Below are positions 32,823 to 43,300 of a stretch of 64,000 nt of DNA, piece by piece. Below the pieces are notes generated by a model. The model ran no database searches. It was given only the letters and a program-made list of their open reading frames with translations, and was not told the origin of the DNA. A program made the position numbers and the translations under genes. Every line of letters begins with the position of its first letter. Position 1 is the first letter of the stretch. Source of the stretch: Malassezia japonica (lineage: Eukaryota; Basidiomycota; Malasseziomycetes; Malasseziales; Malasseziaceae); the NCBI RefSeq assembly GCF_029542785.1, contig NC_083378.1, positions 186,001 to 250,000 on the forward strand. The letters run 5' to 3'.

Positions 32823-33307
32823 GAAAAGGAGACGCGTTTCTTGGGCTTGGGCTGCGCGTCTTTTTTGAGGATCGAGCGGGGGCCGCTCGGCTCTTGCTCG
32901 TCGTCGTCGTCGTCGTCGTCGTCGCGCTGCTTGCGCTGGCTCTTGCGCTCGCGTGTCTTTTCGCGGCGCTTCTCGCGCAGGAGCGCCACCATATCCGCGC
33001 GCGTCGGCACGTCGCTCTTGCTCTTTTCCTCGACCTTGCGCTTCTGGCGCTCCTTCTTCGCTTCGAGACGCACCTCTTTCGCGGCGTGGCTGCGGTCGAC
33101 CCGCTGCTGGTACTCGCTGTCGGCCTTCTCGACGGCACGCTGCGTCAGCGCGAGCACATGCGCCATGCCCTGCTGCTCGGGAAAGTTTTTGCGCATGCGC
33201 CCAGGGCCGGGCGCACGCTTCGGCACACGCTTCTCCTCGCGCGGCGCAGGGGCGCGCGGCCGCGGCGCACCGCGCTTCGCTCCGCCTTCCGTCGAACGAT
33301 GGCGCAT
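32819..33307 (-). CDS. Small basic coiled-coil protein with C-terminal RVSF motif
   Basis: A single exon of 162 residues starting MRHRSTEGGAKRG at 33307. I do not recognise the family. The first 50 residues are Pro/Arg/Lys-rich and carry MRKNFPEQQGMAHVLALTQRAVEKADSEY, the best candidate for a conserved core. A long Lys/Glu/Arg-rich helix follows (KEVRLEAKKERQKRKVEEK, ALLREKRREKTRERKS), then an Asp8 run encoded by a GAC-type repeat, and the C-terminus SILKKD...KKRVSFS. The RVSF with preceding basic residues is a good match to the docking motif for protein phosphatase 1. The composition suggests a nuclear or nucleolar protein. Its stop TAA lies on 32819..32821, overlapping the NUC1 stop; its ATG is 42 bp from the divergent PQ-loop gene. 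Confidence 0.7.
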   Translation of the reverse strand: MRHRSTEGGAKRGAPRPRAPAPREEKRVPKRAPGPGRMRKNFPEQQGMAHVLALTQRAVEKADSEYQQRVDRSHAAKEVRLEAKKERQKRKVEEKSKSDVPTRADMVALLREKRREKTRERKSQRKQRDDDDDDDDEQEPSGPRSILKKDAQPKPKKRVSFS

Positions 33308-33349
33308 TTTTTTGGCAAGCGATAATTCCCCGACCCTCCCGTCTCCACC

Positions 33350-34452
33350 ATGGCGCACGTGGTGAGCAAGGACGAGTGCAATCTGCCGCACAACGGCGCC
33401 GCGTTCGGCCTCGCGGTGTTTGTATGTGTCGGTGTGGTGCTTTCGTATGTGCCGCAGGCGGTGCGTATCCACCTTGCGCGCTCGTCGGTGGGCCTCTCGC
33501 CCTGGTTTCTGTTCCTGGGCGCAACGTCGAGCGCGAGTGCGATGTTTAACGTGGTGGTCCTCCAGTGGCCGATTGTGCGCTGCTGCGCGCGCGCGGGATC
33601 GCTGTACTGTTTCGAGCACCTGATGGGCATGCTCCAGGTTTCGCTGCAGTGGTTCATGTTCACGCTCATGTACGTCGCTCGCCCGACTCACCCAGCTTCT
33701 GCCTTTTCCTCGTGTACTACGTCGTGGACCGCACGCCGCTGCGCCGCCGCAAGGCGAGCCGCCGCCGCACGGACGAGTCGAGCACCCTGCAGCCTCCAGA
33801 GGCGGACGGAAACGAGTCGTCGGGCTCCGAGAGCGATATCGAGACCTTCCACTCGCACATCCACCAGACCTACGGCGCAGTGTCGCAGGACGTCGATATC
33901 CGGCCGCACGAGACGCACGCGGAGCGCGACCACTCGACCTACGCCAACATCCCGCACTCTATGCGCCAGATCCTCGAGCAGTACCACCTGCCGGGCGAAG
34001 AGGAGATCCACGGCAAGACGGGATCCGTGCAGGAGTGGCACATTGCCACGACCCTCGCCTGGATCTCTGCCGCGCACTGGCTGTTTTGTGCGGTGGTGAC
34101 CATTGCGCTGATCTCGACCGGCGCGTCGCACCGCGTCGTGAAGCACTGGGCCCGGTTTCTGGGCATCACGGGCACGCTCTTTGCCGTGTTCCAGTACCTG
34201 CCGCAGATCGTGCACACGGCGCGCGCGCGCCTCGTGCGCTCGCTGAGCATTCCCACGATGTGCGTGCAGGTGCCGGGCATGATCATCTTTGTCTATGCGC
34301 TGGCGTCGCGCAAGGGCGTCGACTGGACCTCGCTCCTGGCCTACCTCGTGGCGGGCCTGCTCCAGTGCGTGCTGCTCGCGCTGTGCATCGCGTGGAAGAT
34401 CCGCCAGGCGCGCCTCAAGATCGATGACTACGGACACGCACTCCAGCACTAG
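33350..34452 (+). CDS. PQ-loop repeat transmembrane protein
   Basis: Exons 33350..33669 and 33696..34452, with a 26-nt intron, give 358 residues. The splice restores FMFTLIFCLFLVYYVV within a membrane helix. About seven hydrophobic segments are visible. The first PQ loop is YVPQAVRIHLARSSVGLSPWF and the second YLPQIVHTARARLVRSLSIP; the paired PQ motifs on short helices are the hallmark of the family that includes lysosomal/vacuolar cystine and cationic amino-acid exporters and KDEL receptors. A hydrophilic loop of about 120 residues between the two halves is rich in acidic residues, Ser and His. The closest type appears to be the fungal PQ-loop proteins of unknown substrate. The stop TAG at 34450..34452 overlaps the stop of DOA1. 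Confidence 0.87.
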
Positions 34453-36810
34453 GGACGCAGCTGCTCGAGGTCCGCCGAGAGCGCCGCGACGCGGTCTTCT
34501 GACAAACGCGACGCCCACGTTTCAGCGAGCTGCAGCGCTTGGCTTTTAGGCGCAGCGGGGAGGGCGCTGCCGCTCGGTGATGCAAGCTAGGTTAATAGAT
34601 ACACGTACCACATTGCCAAGGGCTACCAGCGCGCGGTAGACCATCTCGCTCTCGCCTTCGTTGCGCAGGAGCTCGGTGATGAACGAGAGAAGCAGCTCGG
34701 TGTGTGCAAACGACGAGCGCACCGCGAGCACAGAATAGCTGGGTCAGCACAGGCACGTACTTGAGCGCAATCGTAGCGAGCGCAATGCGCGCATTCTTGT
34801 TCAGCATCGCCCACGGCGGCTGCTGCAGCGTTGCGAGCGCCTCGAGCGCCATGTCGTTCAGCGCCTGGGGGCCGCCGGGGGCCACAAAGCCGTTCGCAAG
34901 GACGCGCAGCGCAAGCATCGCATTCGTCTCGGCGTGCTTGCGCTCACCTTGGTAGTGGTCGAGCGCGTCCCACTCGGCGCCGACCAGCGCCTCGGTCGCG
35001 AGCGCGGAAAAGGGGGCCGTACTAGGCTGCGCGGCCGCAATGCGCAGCAGATCCAGCAAGGGGAAACGCTTCGCAGGCGGCCACTGGGACAGGAGCGCGC
35101 TCAGCACACTCACGTCCGCACTCGTCTTGGCCCGCAGCGCATCCACGACGCGGTCGAGACGCGCGGCATCCTCGTCGCTGAGCGGCGCATCGCCGCCGGC
35201 CAGCTCGCGGATCTTGGCGCGGGCCGCGTCGAGGTTCGTCTGCAAAAACGCGAGATACTGCTCTTGGGGCAGCACACGCAGCGTGCGCGACGAACTCGTG
35301 ATGCCCCCGGCGCCAGTAAAGGGATCCAGCGGCGGCGCAGGCGCCGCCTGCGTCGGCTGCGGCGTATAGCTCGACGACCCAGTGTACGGATCAGAGGCAG
35401 TAGGCGCCGAGAGACCGACCGCCTGTGTATTCTTCTCGAGGAACTGCACGACCTGGTCGAGGTAGGTCGCTGGCAGCTGGTACTTGCCCAGGAAGCGGTT
35501 CGCCGCATCGTAGGGGTTCTCGCTCGCATTGTAGCCGAGCTTGAGCGGCGGCGCGCCATCTTCAACGTCGACGTCAAAGACATAGTCGTACGCTTTGCCG
35601 TCCAGCATCTTTTTCTGCTGGCTCGCCGCCGCATCGGTGACCACACCGACCTTTTTCCAGGAGGAGGCGTGCTGGCTCCAGCGGTGCACTTCGGCGACGC
35701 TGCCGTCGCGCACGACGACCGTCGCACCCTCGGCACTTCCGGGTGCATCGAGGAGCGTGCGCTCGCCACGCGGCGTGCTCGCGTCTACCTCGGCGTCAGC
35801 AAGCGCCTGCGTCGCGACCGTCGCTTCGTACGCAGCGACAAGCTCGTCGGAAGCGGGGCGCGCCGCCGAAAAGAGGCGCACCTGTCCGTCGCTCGTGCCG
35901 CACGCAATGTCTCCGCCAGGCAGCGCGCATACGCACCACACCGAGATCGCAGGTAGCGTCAGCATCTGCTGCAGCGCGCCATTCTTCCACACACACACCG
36001 TGCGGTCCTCGCCGCTGGACACGAGCGTCTCGCCGAGCGCTGCGAGCGAGTACACAAAGCTCGCATGGCCGTGGAGCGTGGCCTGGGGCGCGACCGCCTT
36101 GGCGTCCGTGCCGAGGGGGTAGACGCGGATCGCGCCGTCGTTGCCGCAGCTCGCAAACGACGTCGGGGAGAGTTGCGCAAGGCCGCGCACGGCCTGTGTG
36201 GCGCCGGTGAACGAGGCGACCGGCGCACTTGGCGCATCGAGCGACCAAAGCGACACGCTCTTGTCTGCGGACGCGGCCAAGAGGTGCTGGCTATCCAGCG
36301 GAAGCACACTCCATACCGCGAGCGACGGCCCGACGAGCGTCGCGACGCACTCCCAGTTTTTCCACACGCGCACGGTGGCGTCCCACGATCCGCTCACGAT
36401 GTACTCGCTCTCGAACACACCGAGCGTGCACACATTGTCCGCGTGGCCCACGAGCGAGAAGCGGGGCGTGCTGGACACTTTCACGTCGCCGGTGCTGCTG
36501 AACGAGACGAGGTAGGCGTTTACAAGGGCGTCCTGACCGCCGGTGAGCGCGTATACTGCGTGAGCTAAGTCTACATACGCTTTCCATCCACGTCCACAAA
36601 GAACGCCACTGCGTTCACAAAGCCGTTGCCGTTATCGATGACGTAACTGCGGAACGAGCGGTCCTCGGCCTGCACCCACAGGCGCGCAGTCTGGTCGCGC
36701 GAGCCCGAGAGGATCAGAAGCGTGCCGTCGTTCGTGCGGTGCGACGCAATCGCGCGCACGTCCGCCGTGTGCCCGGCTAGCTCAGCGGAAAAGACCAGGG
36801 GGGCGTCCAT
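34449..36810 (-). CDS. DOA1: Ubiquitin homeostasis protein Doa1/Ufd3/PLAA
   Basis: WD-repeat adaptor that binds ubiquitin and Cdc48/p97. Exons 36579..36810, 34761..36555, 34609..34738 and 34449..34586, with introns of 23, 22 and 22 nt, give 764 residues. The N-terminal half is a seven-bladed WD propeller (ELAGHTADVRAIASHR, GSRDQTARLW, FSLVGHADNVCTLGVF, VSGSWDATVRVWKNWECVAT, SSGEDRTVCVWKNG). Then comes the PFU domain, about residues 355-450 (GKAYDYVFDVDVEDG, LKLGYNASENPYDAANRFL), a Pro/Gln linker, and the C-terminal PUL armadillo domain (LRVLPQEQYLAFLQTNLDAA ... LRVLANGF). The last two introns lie in the PUL domain and are required to reach the end LRP. The overlap of stop codons with the PQ-loop gene is exactly 4 bp. 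Confidence 0.94.
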
Positions 36811-37340
36811 GGTGGTCAGAGCGTCGGTGGAGTGCCACGTGGTACTACCTGGCTATGGATGTCGGGCGCCAACCTTACGCGACCGCACAAGCGGCTACGT
36901 AATGTGTATTGTGGCTCCCATTTATCTATCCTGTCTTTCCCTCAACCATACGTCCATGGGTGTAGACGATGTGATGAATATAACAGGAAGCTGACTTCTG
37001 ACTGTCGCAACAAACCGTGCATCGTAGAACGTATTGCATCTAGTCTTATGGGCGCCGCCACGTACGCGCAGAGGTATAGCACGCGCGAGTGCACGGCATG
37101 CATGTACAGTACAGATGCACTGCACACGGCGCACCGCACCCCGCTTGCGACACCCGCACGCACTTCTTCATGGCGGCAGGAAAAACGCCGCGGGCCGAAG
37201 CTTTGTCAGCATTTACCGTGGAAGCCTATTTGGCCCCGTGACATGCCCGGACTGAACGCTCGAGCCAGTGCCGTTTATCCGCTGTCTCGTGCGCCGACGG
37301 AGAGCTAGACAGGCGGCGCGGTGCGGCACAGTGCCGCGTG
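36811..37340. other. Divergent promoter region DOA1/TOR
   Basis: This 530-bp interval separates the ATGs of DOA1 and TOR and is AT-richer than the genes, especially 36900-37000. A GTGATGA next to CTGA repeats near 36969-36995 looked like part of a C/D snoRNA, but spacing is far too short. No coding gene is seen; open frames in it have no motif. Confidence 0.45.
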
Positions 37341-40300
37341 ATGATTTCGCCTATGTCGATCACGAGCTCGCCCTCGGTGGTATCGCAAAGCATGCAACCG
37401 AGCGAGACGCTCTCGCGCATCTTTACCGAGCTCAAGAGCCGCGACAAGGCGACGCGGGTCAAGGCCGGTAAGGAGCTCGGGAGCTTTGTATCTTATATGG
37501 CGTCTGAGCTGAAAGGCGAGCGTCTGCAAGCCTTTAATAACGAGCTGAATCGGCGCATCATCGAGCTCACGCACAGTGTGCATCCCGCGAGTAAGCTCGG
37601 CGGCATTACGGCCATCGAAAACTTTATTGGCCTCGAGAGCGAGGACAACAGCGCACGGCTGTATCGCTTCTACCAGTACCTCAAGCCGAATTTGCCATGC
37701 AACGATTCGCAGGTCATGATCGCCGCGTCCAAGGTGCTCGGACGCGTGTCGAAACACGGCGGCCACTCGCTCGGCGACCAGTTCATCGAGTTCGAGGTGC
37801 TGCGTGCGCTCGACTTCCTGCAGGGCGAACGCAACGAAAACGGGCGGTACGCCGCCGTGCTCATCATCAAGGAGATTGCACGGAATGTCCCGTACCTCTT
37901 CCACGCTTACGTCGGGCGTGTGATTGACCATATTTGGGTGGCTCTGCGCGATCCCAAGGTGGCTGTCCGCGAGGCGGCCGCCGAGGCGCTCGGCGCGTGC
38001 TTCCAGATCATTTCCGAGCGCGAAAAGCAGATGGGCACGCAGGCCTACGAGACGATTTACGACGACGCAGAACAGGGCCTGAAAGACGCATCGGTCGACG
38101 CCATTCACGGCAGTCTCCTCGCGATCCTCAAGCTCCTGCGCCACTCGAAGTCGTTCATGCGCACTCGACTGCACAGGACGTGCGAGCTGATCCTGCGCCT
38201 GCATCGCCACCGCGACCCGCTGATCAAACGCACGGTCACCAACCTGATCCCGGTGCTCGCCGCATACGACCCGCAGTACTTTGCCGACGAGTACCTCGGG
38301 CCGGTGATGCAGGCCCTCATCGAGCAGCTGGGGCGCGAGCGCGACCGGTCGACCAAGGAGGCGTACTCGGACACGCTCGAGGCGATCGGTCTCGTGGCGA
38401 CCGCCATGGGCATCAAGATGAAGCCGTACGTCGAGCCGATCATGCAGGCAGCGCGCGAGAGCCTCCTCATGAAGGGCAAGAAAAACGCGCCGCCAGAGGC
38501 GCCGACGTTCTTCTGTATCGGGCACCTCGCGACGGCTGTCGGCGAGCAGGTCGAACACGACGTGCACGACATGCTCGACATGATGTTTGCGTGCGGCCTG
38601 AGCACAGCACTGGTCGCCGCGCTCGAGCAGATCGTCCAAGCGATTCCGGTGCTGCTCGCGATCGTGCAGGACCGCCTCCTGAACATGCTGTCGCACATCC
38701 TGATCGGCGTGCCGTACCGCCCGCTTGGCGCGCCACTCCCTCGCCGCGCGCCGGTCCTGCCGTTTGTGATCAACACGCAGCCAGACGCACGGGGCATCGA
38801 GCTGCTGACGATCGCCTTGCAGACGCTCGGTACGTTCGACTTTAGCGGCCACATTCTCAACGAATTCGTGCGCAACTCGACGCTGCCCTACCTCGAGCTC
38901 GAGGCGAAAGAAGTGCGCAAAGCCGCGGCAGTGACCTGTGCGCACATGTTTGTCAACGACCCGATCTGCTACCAGACGAGCATGCACGCCATCGAGGTGT
39001 TTAACGATGTGCTCGACAAGCTTATGACGGTCGGCGTTGCGGACCCTGACCCCGAGCTGCGGTACACGGTGCTGAGCGTGCTCGACGAGCACTTTGACCG
39101 CCACCTCGCGCAGACCGAGTACATTCGCTCCATCTTTATTGCGCTCAACGACGAGGAATTCAACGTGCGCGAGGTCGCGATCGGCATCCTCGGCCGTCTG
39201 GCCAAGCACAACCCTGCCTATGTCATGCCGTCGCTGCGCAAGGTCCTCATTCAGCTGCTCACCGGCCTCGAGTACTCCACCGTGAGCCGCAACAAGGAGG
39301 AGAGTGCAAAGCTGCTCACCGGCGTCGTCAAGGCGTCGCAGCGCCTCGTCAAGTCGTATGCGTTGACGATGCTCGAAGTGCTTCTTCCCAAGGCGAACGA
39401 TGCAAATCCCGGCGTCGCCGCGCGCGTGCTCGAGTGCCTGGGTGAGCTGGCGCGCGTCGGCGGCGACGAGCTCGCGCCGCACATTGACGAGCTCGTGTCG
39501 CTCACCGTCGACCAGCTCTCTAGTGTGCCGGTGCACTCGTCGCTCGCCAAGCGCGACGCGGCGCTCAAGACGCTCGGCCGCATCGCAAGCAACACCGGAC
39601 ACGTCGTGAACCCCTACCTCGAGTACCCCAACCTGCTCGGCGCGATGGTCAAGATCCTCAAGACCGAGCAGGCGCCGCCGGTGCGTCGCGAGACGATCCG
39701 TGTGCTGGGTATCCTCGGCGCGCTCGATCCGTACCGCCACAAGCTCCTCGAGCACCACCTGGATACGAACACGGTTGCGGCGACGGCCTCGGGGCAGCAG
39801 ACGGACCTCTTTGAGCTGGCGACCATGATCGGGACAAGCAGCGACGAGTACTACCAGAACGTGGCGATCGAGTCGCTGATCGCGATCCTCAAGGACCCTG
39901 CGCTCTCCGCGCACCACCACGCGGTGATTGAGGCGATTATGTACATGTTCAAGACACAGGGGCTCAAGTGCGTCACTTTTCTGCCGCAGATCATCCCCGC
40001 GTTCCTCAAGGTGATCCGCACGTGTGGCTCGGGTCTGAGCGAGTTTTACTACCAGCAGCTCGCGATTCTCATCTCGATCATCAAGCAGCACGTCCGCAAC
40101 TACCTGCAGGATATCTTTGCACTCGTGCAGGAGGATTGGAATCCCAACTCGTCGATCCAGCTGACGATCGTTGCGCTGATGGAGGCAATTGCGCGGGCGC
40201 TGGAAGGCGAGTTCAAGGCGTTCCTGCCGCAGCTCCTGCCGAACCTCTTGCAGACGCTCGAGGGCGAGGTCACGCCCAAGCGGCAGCCGACGCTCTTGCG

Positions 40301-43300
40301 CATGCTGCAGGCGCTCTACGTCTTTGGCGCAAACCTCGAGGAGTACATGCACCTGGTCCTGCCGGTGATTGTCGCGCTGTACGAGCGCGCCGACGCGCCG
40401 CTCGCGGTGCGCCGCGCAGCGATCATCACGGTCGGCCAGCTCTCGCGCAAGGTCAACTTTGCTGACCAGTCCTCGCGCGTGATCCACCCGTTGATCCGCG
40501 TGCTCCAGTCGAACGTGCCGGAGCTGCGCATGCCCGCGATGGATACACTCACGGCACTGGCCTTCCTCATGGGCCCGACGTACGCAACATTTGTCGCGGT
40601 GATCAACAAGGTGATGCTGCAGCAGCGCATCTCGCACTCGCGCTACCAGCAGGTGGTCAACAAGATCCTCGCAGGCGAGAAGCCCTCGACGGAGCTCTTG
40701 CCGCCAGAGATGCAGCAGCTCGACAAGAGCGAGGACGCACCGCTTGCCGAGGCGTCCAAGATGGCCGTGCACCAGCAGCACCTCAAGCTCGCATGGGACA
40801 CGTCGCGCGTTTCCACCGCGCAGGACTGGCGTGAGTGGCTGCGCCGCATGGCGGTCGAGTTCATGCGCGAGTCGCCTTCGCACGCGCTGCGTGCGTGCCG
40901 CAGCCTCGCCGAGGTGTACCACCCTCTGGCGCTCGAGCTGTTCAACGCGGCGTTCGTCTCGTGCTGGGTCGAGCTGTACGACAGCTACCAAGAGAGCCTC
41001 GTGCGTGCGATCGAGACGGCGCTCGACGCGCAAGACATCCCCGACCAGGTCGTGCACACGCTGCTGAACCTCGCCGAGTTTATGGAGCACGACGACAAAG
41101 CGCTCCCGATTTCGATCCGCCTCCTGGGCGACCGCGCGTACAAGTTCCACTCGTACGCCAAGGCGCTGCACTACAAGGAGGCCGAGTTCATGGGCGAGCC
41201 TTCGCCGCAGATCGTCGAGCTGTTGATCGACATCAACACCAAACTCCAGCAGTCGGACGCCGCGTTCGGTGCACTGACCTACGCGCGCGAGCACATGCAC
41301 ATCACGCACCACGAAGAGTGGTACGAGAAGCTGCACCGCTGGGAAGAGGCGCTCGCCGCGTACGACCGGCGCGCCAAGGAGCAGCCTGACAACCTCGAGA
41401 CGGTCTTTGGCAAGATGCGCTGCCTGCACGCGCTCGGCGAGTGGGAGTACCTCACCGAGCTCGTTCAGGAAAAGTGGCCGCTTGCTTCGCCCGACGGCCG
41501 CCGGCAGATGGCGCCGCTCGCGGCGGCCGCTGCGTGGTCGTTTGGGCAGTGGGACATGATGGACGAGTTTATTGCCGCGATGCGCCCCGACTCGTCTGAG
41601 CGCTCCTTCTACCGCGCCGTCTTGGCGGTGCATCGCTCGCAGCGTGTCCAGACCAAGCGCCTGATTGTGCGTGCGCGCGACGCGCTCGACCAAGAGCTCA
41701 CCGCGCTGATCAGCGAGAGCTACGGCCGTGCCTACGACCTAATGGTGCGCACGCAGATGCTCTCCGAGCTCGAAGAGGCGCTTGCGTACAAGCTCGACTA
41801 TGCCGACCAGCCCGACCGCCAGGCGACGATGCGCTCGATCTGGATGAAGCGTCTGCAAGGGTGCGAGCTGGACGTCGAGGTCTGGCAGCGCATCCTCTCG
41901 GTGCGCAGCATTGTCATCACGCCGGCGGACGACACAGAGACGTGGATCAAGTTTGCGAATCTTTGCCGCAAGTCGGGCCGCATGGTCCTTGCCGAAAAGA
42001 CGCTCAATTCGCTCCTCGGCCCCGATGCAAACGCGGGCCAGATGGATGCGTCGACGCTCGGCCCCAAGGCGCCGCCCGCGGTAATCTACTCGCACCTCAA
42101 GTTCATGTGGGCGTGCGGTGCAAAGAGCGAGAGTCTGAACTACCTGCGCGAGTTCACCTCAAACCTCGCCGAGGACCTCGGCATGGCGACCGTCGACGAG
42201 CAGGAGAATCTGGTCCTGCCCGATATCCGTGCGTCACCGCGCCTTGCCGAGTTTGCAAGGCTGCTTGCGCGCTGCTACTTCAAGCTGGGTGAGTGGCAGG
42301 TGGCGGTGAACGACGACTGGGTCATGGACGATACCTACGACGTGATCCACTCGTACAAGCGCGCCACCGAGCTCGACCGCGACTGGTACAAAGCGTGGCA
42401 CGCGTGGGCACTCGCCAACTTTGATGTCATTACGCACCACGAGCGGCGTGGCGAGGCAATTCCCTTCCACGAGGTCGCGGCGAGCATCGTGCCGAGTGTA
42501 CGTGGCTTCTTCCGCTCGATTGCACTCGCGAGCGGCAACTCGCTGCAGGATACCTTGCGTCTGCTTACCCTCTGGTTCAAGTTTGGGCACCTCGAGCACA
42601 TTGCCGACGCCGTGCGCCAGGGCTTCTCCACGGTCACGGTCGATACCTGGCTGGAGGTCATTCCCCAGATGATTGCGCGTATTAGCGCGCCCAGCCCCCG
42701 CGTGCGCCGCCTGATCCATCATCTGCTGGCGGATGTCGGCACGGCGCATCCCCAGGCGCTCGTCTACCCCCTGACGGTCGCGACCAAGTCGCCGAGTGCG
42801 ATGCGTATGCAGGCGGCCATGGGTATCATGGACACAATCCGCGAGCACAGTCCGGTGCTGGTCGAGCAGGCGCTGCTGGTTTCGAACGAGTTGATCCGCA
42901 TTGCGATCCTCTGGCACGAGATGTGGCACGAAGGCCTCGAGGAGGCGTCGCGTCTCTACTTTACCGAGCACAACATCGAAGGCATGTTTGCGACGCTTGG
43001 TCCGCTGCACGACCTGCTCGAAAAGGGCCCCGAGACGCTGCGCGAGACCTCCTTTGCCCAGACGCACGGCCGTGATCTGAACGAGGCGCGCGAGTACGTC
43101 CGCCGCTACCGGCAGTACGGCGAGATCAGCGACCTGAACCAGGCCTGGGATCTGTACTACCACGTCTTTAAGCGCATTACGAAGCAGCTGCCCGCCTCTA
43201 ACTCGGTGCAGCTTGCGCTGCAGTACGTCTCGCCGAAGCTCCTTGCCCTGCGCGACCTCGAGCTCGCGGTGCCCGGCAGCTACGTGAGCGGGCAGCCGAT

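Noticed and set aside
36965..36995. Possible C/D snoRNA (GTGATGA with CTGA) in the DOA1/TOR gap
   Set aside because: Only about 20 nt between the boxes and no closing stem; too short for a guide RNA.
37305..41693. A 1462-codon open frame antisense to TOR
   Set aside because: It lies wholly opposite a strongly conserved gene; in GC-rich sequence with GC-ending codons the complementary frame is nearly stop-free. Its translation is rich in Arg, Leu, Val and His with no domain.
43130..43200. Rapamycin-resistance type change in the TOR FRB domain
   Set aside because: The Ser in EEASRLYF and the Trp in AWDLYYHVF are both the normal residues.
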